Source of the DNA: G963422705 sp963422705
GTDB taxonomy: Bacteria; Poribacteria; WGA-4E; WGA-3G
Assembly: GCA_963422705.1 (NCBI GenBank)
Contig: OY730443.1
Span: 2,790,001 to 2,854,000 of the forward strand
Length of the DNA stretch: 64,000 nt
Direction of reading: 5' to 3'
A program made the position numbers and the translations under genes. Of the stretch, positions 16,885 to 25,821 are shown one piece after another (position 1 is the stretch's first letter; the number at the start of each line of letters is the position of its first letter). Under the pieces are notes generated by a model. The model had not been told where the DNA came from and did no database searches. It was given only the letters and a program-made list of their open reading frames with translations.

Positions 16885-17259
16885 TCAGTCACACGAACGA
16901 TGAGGATTTGATCCCCCGCAGTGGTAATAGTAACACTTATGGTAGTAACAATAATATTGGTGTTCACTAGAGCTACTGACTACAGCTTTACAAGGACCGG
17001 TGCAGTGCACATGGCTTTCTTGGCAGGTCTCGTATGCATCATTACAAATAGCGCACACATTCTCATGCTCCGAAACCGAGCTCACATGTCCATCACAATA
17101 TGGGCAGTGATCGGGATGGTCCTCTATGATTAGAAAGATGCCTGCGATGATAGCAGTTGCCAAGAGAAACCATCCCGCTTCCGCCTCTTCGGGCTGATAG
17201 AGGTATGGTATAAAAAGCATCGCAACCGCCAAGAAAATCATCGTCATTTGGCTCGTCAT
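16885..17259 (-). CDS. Membrane-anchored Cys/His zinc-ribbon protein B
   Basis: The 124-residue product has two hydrophobic segments (residues about 7-22 and 29-45) then CPYC, H, CAIC, TCQESHVHC and a Cys/Tyr-rich tail ending SNPHRSCD. It is a paralogue of the 16285 product. A 9-codon ORF with an excellent RBS (AAAGGAG before ATG 17301) stops at 17272 just ahead of it and could be a leader peptide or a damaged start. This is the first gene after the chimeric 16S and its rrn-like promoter. Confidence 0.6.
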   Translation of the reverse strand: MTSQMTMIFLAVAMLFIPYLYQPEEAEAGWFLLATAIIAGIFLIIEDHPDHCPYCDGHVSSVSEHENVCAICNDAYETCQESHVHCTGPCKAVVSSSSEHQYYCYYHKCYYYHCGGSNPHRSCD

Positions 17260-17365
17260 TTGAATAGCGGACTAAGGACTCGTTGTTTGCTGCAAAAACA
17301 TAAAATTCTCCTTTACGCTCATGTTTTGAGCTGCTGAACGATAAGATAGTATGTATATAGAGTAT

Positions 17366-17820
17366 ACCTTTGCAGCCCAGGGCATAAGGGCCATGCGGAC
17401 TTGACGTCCCCCCCACGCGGCGTCGCATCGTCAGGGTTTCCCCCATTGCGAAATATTCTCGACTGCAGCCTCCCGTAGGAGTTTGGGCAGTGTCTCAGTC
17501 CCAATGTGGCTGGACATCCTCTCAGAACAGCTACCCATCGTCGCCTTGGTGCGCTTTTAACACACCAACTAGCTAATAGGACGCGGGTGCATCTCCGAGC
17601 GGCAGCCGAAGCCACCTTTCATAGCCGAAACCAAAGTCACGGCCAGCGTATTTGGTATTAGCCACTCTTTCGAATAGTTATCCCCATCTCAGAGGTAGAT
17701 TACCCACGCGTTACTCACCCTTTCGCCACTTTCCACCGGACCGAAGCCCGATTTCTCGTTCGGCTCGCATGCCTCATCCACGCCGCCAGCGTTCGTCCTG
17801 AGCCGGTATCATACTCTCAT
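17366..17820 (-). rRNA. Chimeric, internally deleted 16S rRNA
   Basis: The minus strand reads from the 16S 5' end (AGTATGATACCGGCTCAGGA region, 17799-17819) through the first third, including the EUB338 site at 17465-17482, to about E. coli position 415 near 17409. It then jumps to about 1190-1235 (GACGTCAAGT...ATGGCCCTTA at 17367-17408) and ends. About 770 nt are missing, so no functional 16S can be made. It is transcribed, if at all, from the promoter at 17949-17977 as the 5' leader of the zinc-ribbon operon. Confidence 0.85.
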
Positions 17821-17948
17821 AAAAGTATCGAAATGCCGCTTCGCTTCTCTTGAAAGCAAGCGCATTCACAAGTTGTAAATCGGCACGGCACGTTCACTAT
17901 TTAACTCTCAAAGAACACTTTCGCCTTCTATTGAAAAAGGCTCGTGTA

Positions 17949-17977
17949 ATTATACGCCATAAAAACCGGTTTGTCAA
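17949..17977 (-). promoter_or_regulatory. rrn-type promoter, copy A
   Basis: On the minus strand TTGACA (17977-17972) and TATAAT (17954-17949) are both perfect with a 17-bp spacer. It lies about 130 bp upstream of the 16S 5' end, and a boxA-like TGTTCTTTGA follows near 17910. It points into the chimeric 16S and the zinc-ribbon genes. Confidence 0.85.
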
Positions 17978-18195
17978 ATTAAATATCAAGAAAAATGAGG
18001 AATTTTCGGGAAAAAATGCGTTTTTTACCAAAAAAATATGTTCACTTTAAGGATTTTGCGGCTTCGCGTGCAAAATGCACGCACTTTTCGTGCGTGACAT
18101 CAACCGCAGTTAAAATGGATTTCTGCGTCGGTATCACCACGTTTGCACGATTTTTACAGCGGGCCCTGTTTCAAAGAGCAAGAATCAATTTGATA
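17978..18195 (-). repeat. rrn upstream module with conserved stem-loop, copy A
   Basis: The right two-thirds of this stretch is repeated at about 51110-51265 and 54388-54545. It holds the stem-loop GCGTGC-AAAAT-GCACGC near 18068-18084; the other copies have GCATGC-AAAAT-GCATGC, a paired substitution. The right end overlaps the 3' end of the truncated ORF at 18154. Confidence 0.75.
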
Positions 18196-18524
18196 GGGAG
18201 CTCTATAGAGTTCCCTATCTTCTTCACTCAAATACAAGACATCGAACCCTTGACGCGAATGGAGTTCGACGATTGGTACGCCATCCTTGATGAGTTCAAT
18301 ACTCCCATCTTCGTTCATGATGTAAGTATACCCAGCAGGCGGCGGTTCCAGCCCGAGTGAACGATAGAATTCTTCACCCTCTGCATCTGACATCTCGACA
18401 TCAGACACAAAATCTTTCAATTCCTCAGCACTCAGTGAAGTTGGCGTTTCCGGTGCTTCTAATTCACCGAGAGGCGCGGCATCATCGAGGCGGAAACCTT
18501 CTGAATTCTCCGTCCGTGCTGCTG
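18154..18524 (-). pseudogene. N-terminally truncated ORF of unknown family
   Basis: The frame is open from the 101-bp repeat at 18525 to a stop at 18154 (about 123 codons) with no good upstream start. It encodes an acidic protein with DDAAPLGELEAPETP and LGLEPPPAGYTYIMNEDG. Its last codons (IDSCSLKQGPL) are already part of the rrn upstream module, so both ends are artefacts of rearrangement. Confidence 0.6.
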
Positions 18525-18625
18525 CAAGCCACCTAATTTTGTTTTGATTAATACAAGTTAAGTATTATTTACCAAAGTGAGGCCTCGAATCTCAGATGTA
18601 GACATCTGTTGAAAACGGAATTTGT
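18525..18625. repeat. 101-bp direct repeat, copy 2
   Basis: Same orientation and nearly the same sequence as 11607-11708. It cuts the ORF at 18154-18524 on its left and lies 15-45 bp upstream of the probable carbonic anhydrase promoter on its right. Confidence 0.8.
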
Positions 18626-18639
18626 CACGTTTGGCCTGC

Positions 18640-18669
18640 TTGCTTTTATCCACGCGTATCTGCTATAAT
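18640..18669 (+). promoter_or_regulatory. Probable promoter of the carbonic anhydrase gene
   Basis: TTGCTT at 18640-18645 and a perfect TATAAT at 18664-18669 are 18 bp apart. The gene start is 190 bp downstream. Confidence 0.5.
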
Positions 18670-18859
18670 TTAATTGTCCCGTTTTGAATAGCGCTGCGAT
18701 AAGAAATCAAGAGTTGATTTTTGAACAAAGCCCAGTCATTAGATGGCGTCTGGATAAAGAGATAATTCATATTGAAGGGGATTGATGCTCATCTCTTTCT
18801 TTTTTTGCAAATCGCAGTGAAATAGTTTTTTTATCATTCGCAAAAGATGAGAAGATTTC

Positions 18860-19663
18860 ATGGAAGTTTATATTTTGATGATGACATTCGTGTTCCTGGG
18901 CTTGATGAAGGGTTGTGAGTTCGCAAAGGATGCCTACCATCAAGAGGTAGCGGGTGATTCCGCCACAGTAGAATGGGGGTATACAGAAGAGAATGGTCCG
19001 GATATCTGGGGACAGTTAAATCCGGAGTATGCGCTTTGCACGCTCGGTAAACACCAATCGCCGATTGATTTGGGCACCCCAACGGCCACGCAGCTTCCCG
19101 TTATCACTTTTAATTACCACCCCACGATTTTGAATATCCGTAATACTGGCTATACCCTTCAAGTTGAGTATGATGAAGGGAGTTGGATTGAAGTTGAAGG
19201 TACGAAGTATGAGCTGAAACAATTCCACTTCCATGCCCCCGGCGAACATACGGTAGCCGCTCAACCGTTTCCCATGGAGATGCACTACGTTCACCGAAGT
19301 GCGGATGACACGTTGGCGGTGATTGGCGTGTTAATAGAACGTGGTAGTGATAATCCAATGTTTGCTTCAATCTGCGCTCATTTACCGTCCGCTGCGGGTG
19401 GGTTCTACGCTATTGGGAATGTTACCGTCAATGCGGATGAACTGTTGCCGGTTCAGAGGGAAACCTATCGTTACGAAGGTTCATTGACGACGCCGCCTTG
19501 TTCAGAGGGTGTGAAATGGTTTGTATTGACGGAGCCACTTGAGCTTTCAGATACACAAATCGCGAGATTTGAGGCGATTCTGCGTGGCAACAATCGTCCG
19601 GTCCAACCGTTGAATGGCCGCGAGCTGCTTGTAGATATTAAAGCAAAAATTGAATTTGGGTAG
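18860..19663 (+). CDS. Alpha-class carbonic anhydrase, exported
   Basis: The 267-residue product has a hydrophobic signal segment ending near a cysteine (residue 19, GLMKGC, a possible lipid-attachment site) and then the alpha-carbonic anhydrase fold: WGQLNPEYALC, QSPIDL near residue 67, zinc histidines in FHFHAPGEH near 114 and MEMHYVH near 131, and LTTPPCSEGVKW near 206. It would hydrate CO2 in the periplasm with catalytic zinc. All zinc ligands are present. It stands just upstream of the iron-responsive cluster but has its own promoter. Confidence 0.9.
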   Translation: MEVYILMMTFVFLGLMKGCEFAKDAYHQEVAGDSATVEWGYTEENGPDIWGQLNPEYALCTLGKHQSPIDLGTPTATQLPVITFNYHPTILNIRNTGYTLQVEYDEGSWIEVEGTKYELKQFHFHAPGEHTVAAQPFPMEMHYVHRSADDTLAVIGVLIERGSDNPMFASICAHLPSAAGGFYAIGNVTVNADELLPVQRETYRYEGSLTTPPCSEGVKWFVLTEPLELSDTQIARFEAILRGNNRPVQPLNGRELLVDIKAKIEFG

Positions 19664-19793
19664 GGCGAGAATAACCGCCTCGAATTCGAAAACGTTCTTT
19701 AACACCACCTGGGCCGCAATCCGAGACATGCTTTTTAAACCCGGATTACGTTTGCGTGCTTGTCCGGCGGTTTTTATAAATTTCAAAATTTTC

Positions 19794-19891
19794 TTGACAT
19801 CCGGGGAAATTTTGGGTATTATTAAGATAATGAGATTCATTATTATTTTTAACCGATATTGAACAACGATTTGATAATGATAATGATTCTC
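19794..19891 (+). promoter_or_regulatory. Promoter with two Fur boxes
   Basis: TTGACA (19794-19799) and TATTAT (19817-19822) with a 17-bp spacer are followed by two Fur-like sites: 19826-19844 agrees at 16 of 19 positions with GATAATGATAATCATTATC, and 19873-19891 agrees at 17 of 19. Fur bound here would block transcription of the downstream operon under iron sufficiency. Confidence 0.85.
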
Positions 19892-19925
19892 AATATCAAA
19901 AAAAAGAATAAAAAAGAGTGGTTGT

Positions 19926-21209
19926 ATGAAAAAACAGGTGGGTTCCCGCGCTATTTTCGGAATTCTTATCTTAGCAGGCGCAATTTGTGCTTGCAACATT
20001 GCGTTTGCTTGGGAAAAAGAAGTGAAAGAAATCTCCGAGGTTTCTACGAAAGAGCACCTGCTGAAAACACATCCATTTACGGTTTCAGGTTACGGTGTGA
20101 TTAACTATGCACACTTTGATTGGGAACTGGCTCCAGGGCGACGTGCTGCCGTTGATATAGAGCGTTTCGTCGTTGCTCCGAAGTATCGCGTCAATGATAC
20201 CATTCAATTTGAGGCGGAACTGGAATTTGAGCATGGCGGGACTGGTAGTACGATGGAATTTGATAGATTTGAGGAGTTTGGTGAGTTTGAGATGGAAATA
20301 GAGAAAGGCGGCGAAGTCATTGTGGAAAAGTTGGCAGCGGTTTTCTCTCTACATCCCAGGCTCAATCTCCGTGTAGGACATATCATTGTTCCAGTCGGAC
20401 TTGTTTCCAAGCGGCACCGGCCACAACACTACTTTACCACAACTCGCCCCGAATCTGAGGCACATCTGATTCCTACGGTATGGCATGAGACAGGGGTTGA
20501 ATTCTTCGGTAAGTTTCGCAGACTGAATTATCAGGCACAAGTTGTCACCGGGTTGGATTCAACCGGATTTAGTTCCCGGAATTGGATAGTGCCTGGACAC
20601 CAACTACGGTTTGAAACCGCCAACGCTGAGGCACCGGCGTTTGTCGGACGACTTGATTATTCAGTCCGTGAGGGTACAACATTCGGAATCTCCGGCTATT
20701 ATGGGGAAACCGCGGCGAATCGCCCCAAACCTGATGTGGACTTTGACGCACACGTCGGAATTGCCAGTTTGCATGGGTTTTATGAGGTAGGGGCTGTAAA
20801 GGTTAGAGGGATGGTATTGTGGGGAATGCTTGAGAACGCCCATAGACTTTCCCGAGTGAATCGCACACTTTCAAATAATCTCAACGTTAAGCGGACACCG
20901 ATAGGGAGCTCAGCATTAGGATGGTACGTTGAGGTGGGTTACGATGTACTATCCGCTTTACGAGATGCGAAAACTGATACGCCGGGCCTAGATGTGTTCG
21001 CTCGATACGATTTCTACGATACTATGGCAAGTGTGAAAGGAATTATCTTTGATAACCCTCGATGGGAACGGACTACGTGGACTTTTGGGATTAACTACCA
21101 CGTTCATACACAGTTAGTTTTCAAGGGGCACTATTCGCTCAGGCGATTAGCCACAAAAGATAAAAATGGGGAAAACACTTTCGCAGCTGGCCTCGGTTTT
21201 CAGTATTGA
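19926..21209 (+). CDS. Outer-membrane porin-like beta-barrel protein
   Basis: The 427-residue product has a signal peptide (ending near CNIAFA) and a barrel built of alternating strands: HPFTVSGYGVINYAHFDW, LNLRVGHIIVPVGLV near residue 142 and a C-terminal aromatic GLGFQY typical of outer-membrane insertion. It resembles short phosphate-selective/OprP-like porins. As the first gene behind the Fur-box promoter it probably admits an iron or iron-linked solute. The RBS is weak. Substrate not determined. Confidence 0.75.
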   Translation: MKKQVGSRAIFGILILAGAICACNIAFAWEKEVKEISEVSTKEHLLKTHPFTVSGYGVINYAHFDWELAPGRRAAVDIERFVVAPKYRVNDTIQFEAELEFEHGGTGSTMEFDRFEEFGEFEMEIEKGGEVIVEKLAAVFSLHPRLNLRVGHIIVPVGLVSKRHRPQHYFTTTRPESEAHLIPTVWHETGVEFFGKFRRLNYQAQVVTGLDSTGFSSRNWIVPGHQLRFETANAEAPAFVGRLDYSVREGTTFGISGYYGETAANRPKPDVDFDAHVGIASLHGFYEVGAVKVRGMVLWGMLENAHRLSRVNRTLSNNLNVKRTPIGSSALGWYVEVGYDVLSALRDAKTDTPGLDVFARYDFYDTMASVKGIIFDNPRWERTTWTFGINYHVHTQLVFKGHYSLRRLATKDKNGENTFAAGLGFQY

Positions 21210-21260
21210 TGGGTGATATATGGAAGCAATAAAGATTCATTTATGGAGGTTAGAAAAAAT

Positions 21261-22382
21261 ATGAAGTGCTATAACGAACAAGTTCGCAGGCCAAATGCTC
21301 GCTTTTATTGGATGCTGTTTCCTTGTCTGCTACTCGCATTCGCTTTCGTTAATGGATGTGGGAACGATGATGAAACAGATGAACATCAACAAAACAACGT
21401 TGAAGTTTTTGAAGTAGGTACCATCCTCAACAATTTTGCAAACACCGTTGTGTTAGCGACTTATGCCAACTTGGATGCTAAGGCAGGTGAATTATTGACA
21501 GCCGTTAAAGCCTTGGCTGCTGATAATTCGCAGCAAAACCTTGTAAAAGCGCAAAATGCTTGGAAAGCGACACGTACGCCGTGGGAACAGAGCGAAGCAT
21601 TTCTGTTTGGTCCAGTTGATACACAAGGACTTGACCCGGCACTTGACAGTTGGCCGGTTGACAGCGTTAACCTACAATCCGTTTTGAATAGCGGGGATAC
21701 GCTGACAATCGATTTTGTGAGCGGGTTGGAAGATACACAGAAAGGATTCCACACGATTGAATTCTTGTTGTTTCGCGAAGGAAATCAGCGTCAGGTAGCT
21801 GATATAACCGAACGGGAGCTTAAGTACCTTGTTTCAACAACAGAGAATCTCAAGGACAGCACCTCACAACTATATCTGGCATGGGCACCTGAAGGTGAGA
21901 ATTTCAGTAGCGCCTTCTCACAGGCAGGACAGGGAAGCGCGGTTTATCCCTCTCAAAGTGCCGCCCTTCAGGAAATTGTCAACGGCATGATAGTCATTGC
22001 CGATGAAGTCGCTAACGGTAAACTTTCGGAACCGTACAACCAATCTGACACAACGTTGGTTGAGTCCCAATTTAGTTTTAACTCTATCTCGGATTTCCAG
22101 GACAATATTCGCGGAATTCAGAACGTCTACCTGGGAGAAGTCGTAATCGACGGGGAAGGACTCAATGAATTCGTGAATAGCAAGGAACCCGCACTCGATG
22201 CTCGTTTTCAGACAGAGGTTCAAGCCGCAATTGATGCTATTGGGGCCATTCCTCACCCGTTTCGCGACGCAATTACAGCCGAACGCGGGGCCATTCAAGC
22301 TGCGATTGATGCTGTTAGCACCGTACAACAGACACTAGAACAGAACATTCTTCCGCTTGTCCAATCAAGCGAGTTTAATTAG
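21261..22382 (+). CDS. Imelysin-family iron-regulated lipoprotein
   Basis: From ATG at 21261 (GGAGG 11 bases upstream) the product is 373 residues. It has a lipoprotein signal (AFAFVNGC) and an imelysin domain with WKATRTPWEQSEAFLFGP near residue 97 and the conserved GFHTIEFLLF (GxHxxE) near 162. Imelysin proteins sit on the cell surface or in the periplasm and are induced by iron limitation. It follows the porin gene closely, in the operon behind two Fur boxes. Earlier starts at 21213 (GTG) or 21243 are less likely. Confidence 0.85.
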   Translation: MKCYNEQVRRPNARFYWMLFPCLLLAFAFVNGCGNDDETDEHQQNNVEVFEVGTILNNFANTVVLATYANLDAKAGELLTAVKALAADNSQQNLVKAQNAWKATRTPWEQSEAFLFGPVDTQGLDPALDSWPVDSVNLQSVLNSGDTLTIDFVSGLEDTQKGFHTIEFLLFREGNQRQVADITERELKYLVSTTENLKDSTSQLYLAWAPEGENFSSAFSQAGQGSAVYPSQSAALQEIVNGMIVIADEVANGKLSEPYNQSDTTLVESQFSFNSISDFQDNIRGIQNVYLGEVVIDGEGLNEFVNSKEPALDARFQTEVQAAIDAIGAIPHPFRDAITAERGAIQAAIDAVSTVQQTLEQNILPLVQSSEFN

Positions 22383-22483
22383 CACAGAAATGGACAGACA
22401 CGTTTACAATGTGCACCAGGGTTATTTCGTTTTTGTGGGGAACAGCCTTCGGGGTATTCCCTGAAAAAAAGGTAGAAAAAAAC

Positions 22484-23917
22484 ATGCTCGCTGAAATAGA
22501 AACTCAGAAAATGAAACATCTCCAAATTTTACTCCTCTTGATGTCACTCATGTTTTGTACATGCAATTCTGAATCTCCAGTGACTGTAGAATCAATTCCT
22601 GTATCCTCTTCAGGTGCGCTTTCAGGGGGTGAGACGACTGTGTTTGACGCATCAAGTCATGCATTTTCAACTCCCGCGCCCAATTTGTCGGCAGCGGCAC
22701 TTGACACGCATCTAGAAGGGGATGTTGAATTTGAGGCAGTCTTTGTCACGGCGCCGGCGGTGGTGAATCCGGGATTGGGCCCTATCTATAACAATATTTC
22801 ATGTATAAATTGCCATGTGCGCGATGGGCGTGGGCGCCCGCCTCGCGTAAACGAGCAAGTTGTCTCACTTCTAATCAGGCTTAGTCTCCCGAACAGTGAA
22901 AGTGAAGCGGATATGCTGGGAAAACCACCTATTCCGGTTCCCGGCTTCGGCACGCAGTTAAATAACAGGGCCATCTTTGGCACACCGCCAGAAGGTACCA
23001 TCGAAATTGATTATACCGAACGTTCTTTAACGACAGCGGATGGAATGCGTGTCCATCTACGGACGCCGCAGTATACAGTGAAACAAACCTACCACCCGCT
23101 TCCGGAAGGAGTTGAAATGTCGCCGCGCGTTGCACCAGTTGTGTTTGGCTTAGGGTTACTCGAGGCGATTCCTGAAGAAACCATTCTTGCTTATGCAGAT
23201 GAGGCGGATGTTAACAGCGACGGTATCTCTGGCAAACCCAATTTTGTGTGGGATGTGGTGAAGCAGAAAAACGTTCTCGGCCGTTTTGGCTGGAAAGCGA
23301 ATCAACCGACACTTCTACAGCAAGTGGCTTCGGCATATCATGACGACATGGGTATCACAACCTCCCTGTTCCCAATTGAAAATTCTGCAGGACAACCTCA
23401 GCACACTAAAACCATGCGCTTACAAAGCACCCCAGAGGTGAGTGACGACATTTTAGAAGTGGTGACGTTCTATGTGCAAACATTAGCAGTCCCTGCCCGG
23501 CGTAATGTAGATACCCCACAAGTCTTACAGGGAGAACAACTTTTTGCGCAAGCGCAGTGTGCAAGTTGTCATGTCCCGACAGTGAGAACCGGTGTTTTAA
23601 GTGGCGTACCAGCTGTCAGTAACCAGACAATTCATCCCTACACAGACATGCTGTTACACGATATGGGCCCCGGCCTGGCAGACTATCGCCCCGATTTTCA
23701 CGCCAGCGGTACGGAATGGCGAACCCCACCACTATGGGGAATTGGCTTGTTAAAAACAGTAAATGGCCACTCTAACTTTCTCCACGATGGCAGAGCACGA
23801 AACCTGATGGAAGCCATTCTCTGGCACGGTGGGGAAGCGGAGGCATCAAGACAAGCTGTCGAGCGGATGTCACAGACGGAGCGAAACGCACTCATTGCAT
23901 TCTTGGAATCGTTGTAG
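22484..23917 (+). CDS. Di-haem cytochrome-like lipoprotein (DUF1111 / thiol oxidoreductase type)
   Basis: The product is about 477 residues from ATG 22484 (an ATG at 22511 is also possible). A lipobox (LMFCTC) is followed by two haem-binding CxxCH sites, CINCH near residue 105 and CASCH near 363, and the family segments NNRAIFGTPPEGTIE and WRTPPLWGIGL. DUF1111 proteins commonly accompany imelysin genes in iron-regulated loci. It is the third gene of this cluster. Electron-transfer role is inferred from the haem sites. Confidence 0.85.
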   Translation: MLAEIETQKMKHLQILLLLMSLMFCTCNSESPVTVESIPVSSSGALSGGETTVFDASSHAFSTPAPNLSAAALDTHLEGDVEFEAVFVTAPAVVNPGLGPIYNNISCINCHVRDGRGRPPRVNEQVVSLLIRLSLPNSESEADMLGKPPIPVPGFGTQLNNRAIFGTPPEGTIEIDYTERSLTTADGMRVHLRTPQYTVKQTYHPLPEGVEMSPRVAPVVFGLGLLEAIPEETILAYADEADVNSDGISGKPNFVWDVVKQKNVLGRFGWKANQPTLLQQVASAYHDDMGITTSLFPIENSAGQPQHTKTMRLQSTPEVSDDILEVVTFYVQTLAVPARRNVDTPQVLQGEQLFAQAQCASCHVPTVRTGVLSGVPAVSNQTIHPYTDMLLHDMGPGLADYRPDFHASGTEWRTPPLWGIGLLKTVNGHSNFLHDGRARNLMEAILWHGGEAEASRQAVERMSQTERNALIAFLESL

Positions 23918-24052
23918 GGGATTTTTGAGGCAATATAACCAGCCTCTGATATTTGAAAGAAAAAGGGTGAAATCTATTCTAACTTATGGTATACTATTGG
24001 TGTTAAACGGTGAATCATTCAGACTTCAATAGACTATCATAGGAGATATATC

Positions 24053-24514
24053 ATGAATTCCACAAAAAGAGGAGCAATTATTACGGAACTTATCCGTGCC
24101 TACTGGTTGGAAGTTGAGACGACAATTAACTATCTGGCGATTTCTGTCGATTTGGATGGTATCCGTGCGGAAGAGATTAAGAAATCACTAGCAACAGACA
24201 TCCAAGTTGAATTAACGCATGCTCAGGAACTTGCAAATCGCGTTAAGGAACTCGATGGACGCATCCCCGGTTCATTAGCCTTTAAGGCAGAACAGATAGC
24301 ACTACAACCGCCGGAAGACTCGACAGACGTTGTGACAACCATCCATGGGGTAATTGAGGCAGAAAACCTTGCGATTGAACAGTACAACAAAATCATCCGA
24401 TTAAGCGAAGGTATCGACTACGTCACGCAAGATCTTTGTATCAAACTCCTCGCGGATGAGGAAAAACATCGCAGAGAATTCATAGGGTTCCTTAAAGAAT
24501 ATGAAAAGAACTAA
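24053..24514 (+). CDS. Ferritin-like protein (bacterioferritin/Dps superfamily)
   Basis: The 153-residue product is a four-helix protein with di-iron-type residues spaced as in ferritins: E near 23, VELTHAQELANRV near 58, VIEAENLAIEQY near 100 and LADEEKHRREF near 137. It would store or detoxify iron in the cytoplasm. It follows the iron-uptake operon by 135 bp, with a TATACT-like -10 in the gap, so it may have its own promoter. RBS AGGAGAT precedes ATG. Confidence 0.8.
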   Translation: MNSTKRGAIITELIRAYWLEVETTINYLAISVDLDGIRAEEIKKSLATDIQVELTHAQELANRVKELDGRIPGSLAFKAEQIALQPPEDSTDVVTTIHGVIEAENLAIEQYNKIIRLSEGIDYVTQDLCIKLLADEEKHRREFIGFLKEYEKN

Positions 24515-24543
24515 TTTTTTTGTAAATTAACGCGAATTCCAAA

Positions 24544-24580
24544 AACGGGCGCTGGGCAAAAGTGCCCGTTGTTCGTTTTT
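24544..24580. terminator. Terminator between convergent genes
   Basis: Arms AACGGGC (24544-24550) and GCCCGTT (24564-24570) are followed by TTCGTTTTT. It ends the plus-strand ferritin transcript; the other flank has an A-run so it may serve both directions. Confidence 0.7.
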
Positions 24581-24593
24581 ATCTTAAAAGAAC

Positions 24594-25793
24594 CTACTCT
24601 GTCCTTAACCTCGGTTCTAAGGCATCGCGAAGCGCATCCCCAAACAGGTTCACGGGCAGTACTAACCCAAACATGAAGACGAACGCAGCCGTTAGATTCC
24701 ACCACACAACCGGGTCACGGGCTAACTCCAAGCGTGCCGTGTTAATCATATTTCCCCAACTTCCTGTTGTCGGTTCCACCCCGATTTGGAGATAACTCAG
24801 CAATGCTTCTGTTAACACCAAACCGCTAAACCGCAAAATCGCAGTGATGAGAACGATGTGCATGAGGTTTGGAATTAAGTGTCTAAGGATAATCTTACCA
24901 CGGTTGAGCCCGAACGCTTCTGCGGCTTGAATATACTCCAGTTCCCGAAGTTTCAACGTTTCACCCCGCAGAACGCGGCAGAGTCCTGTCCAGCTGCTGA
25001 TGCCCATAATGAAGCAGAGATTGAAGAGCCCCTGCCCAAATAACAACATGAAGGCGACGATGAGCAAGATACTCGGTATTGAGGCGAGTGTGGAATAGAG
25101 GTATTGAACAGCATCGTCTACCCAGCCGCCAAAGTAACCCGCGAAAACACCGAAGAAAATCGCAAACGGTACGGCGATGAGGGTGGTGAATCCGCCGATA
25201 ATTAGCCCGGTGCGAATACCTTTCAGGGCGCGATAAAAGACATCGTTCCCCACTTTGTCGGTGCCGAAAAGGTGCGTGCGGGGATGGTTAAGTGCCGGGT
25301 ATTCCCGAATTGTCTGTCCATCCGGTGTCTGGAGGGTGCTTTTCGCGTAGAGATGCGTCGCCAAGGGTGCAGAATAGCTCTTTTCTGTTTTCTCGCGAAG
25401 AGGGGTACAGAGCCTATCCAGAAGACTTAACCCGCGCGGTTTGTAGACAATATTCCCCGCTTCATTCCGGGTTAAGGTTATCATATTGTCTGAAAGCCCA
25501 TCTCGGTTTCCCCGAGTTATTAAAGGGGTACGCCAGCTGATGCTATCCAAGATGCCGATGAGGAGATAGACGGTGATAATGCCGAGACATATCAGCGCAA
25601 GGCGATTATGGCGAATCTGTCTCGCAGCGTTACGCCAGTACTCCCTACGTGAGGCGTAGTGAATGAGCCATATCCCTGAAAGAATGAGTGCAAGCACAAT
25701 CAGGTTCTGATAAGCATCAGAACGCCATATCCAGTTAAACCTGTCGCCAATGTGGATATCTCCACTGTCTATCCCTAACAGAAAAATGGGCAT
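24594..25793 (-). CDS. Peptide-type ABC transporter permease (DppC/OppC family)
   Basis: From ATG at 25793 (GGAG just upstream) the product is 399 residues. After an N-terminal extension with two hydrophobic segments it has the family HLFGTDKVGNDVFYRAL stretch, several membrane helices and the EAA loop AAEAFGLNRGKIILRHLIP near residue 310. It would be half of an oligopeptide importer channel, but no DppB or ATPase partners are nearby. It follows a XylF-type binding protein gene by 28 bp, an unusual pairing. Longer starts overlap that gene. Confidence 0.8.
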   Translation of the reverse strand: MPIFLLGIDSGDIHIGDRFNWIWRSDAYQNLIVLALILSGIWLIHYASRREYWRNAARQIRHNRLALICLGIITVYLLIGILDSISWRTPLITRGNRDGLSDNMITLTRNEAGNIVYKPRGLSLLDRLCTPLREKTEKSYSAPLATHLYAKSTLQTPDGQTIREYPALNHPRTHLFGTDKVGNDVFYRALKGIRTGLIIGGFTTLIAVPFAIFFGVFAGYFGGWVDDAVQYLYSTLASIPSILLIVAFMLLFGQGLFNLCFIMGISSWTGLCRVLRGETLKLRELEYIQAAEAFGLNRGKIILRHLIPNLMHIVLITAILRFSGLVLTEALLSYLQIGVEPTTGSWGNMINTARLELARDPVVWWNLTAAFVFMFGLVLPVNLFGDALRDALEPRLRTE

Positions 25794-25821
25794 CTTTGTC
25801 TCCAGTAGCAACGCCGAAAAA

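Noticed and set aside
17366..17820. Functional 16S rRNA gene
   Set aside because: Only the first third and a short 3' piece are present, joined abruptly, and no 23S, 5S or tRNA follows.
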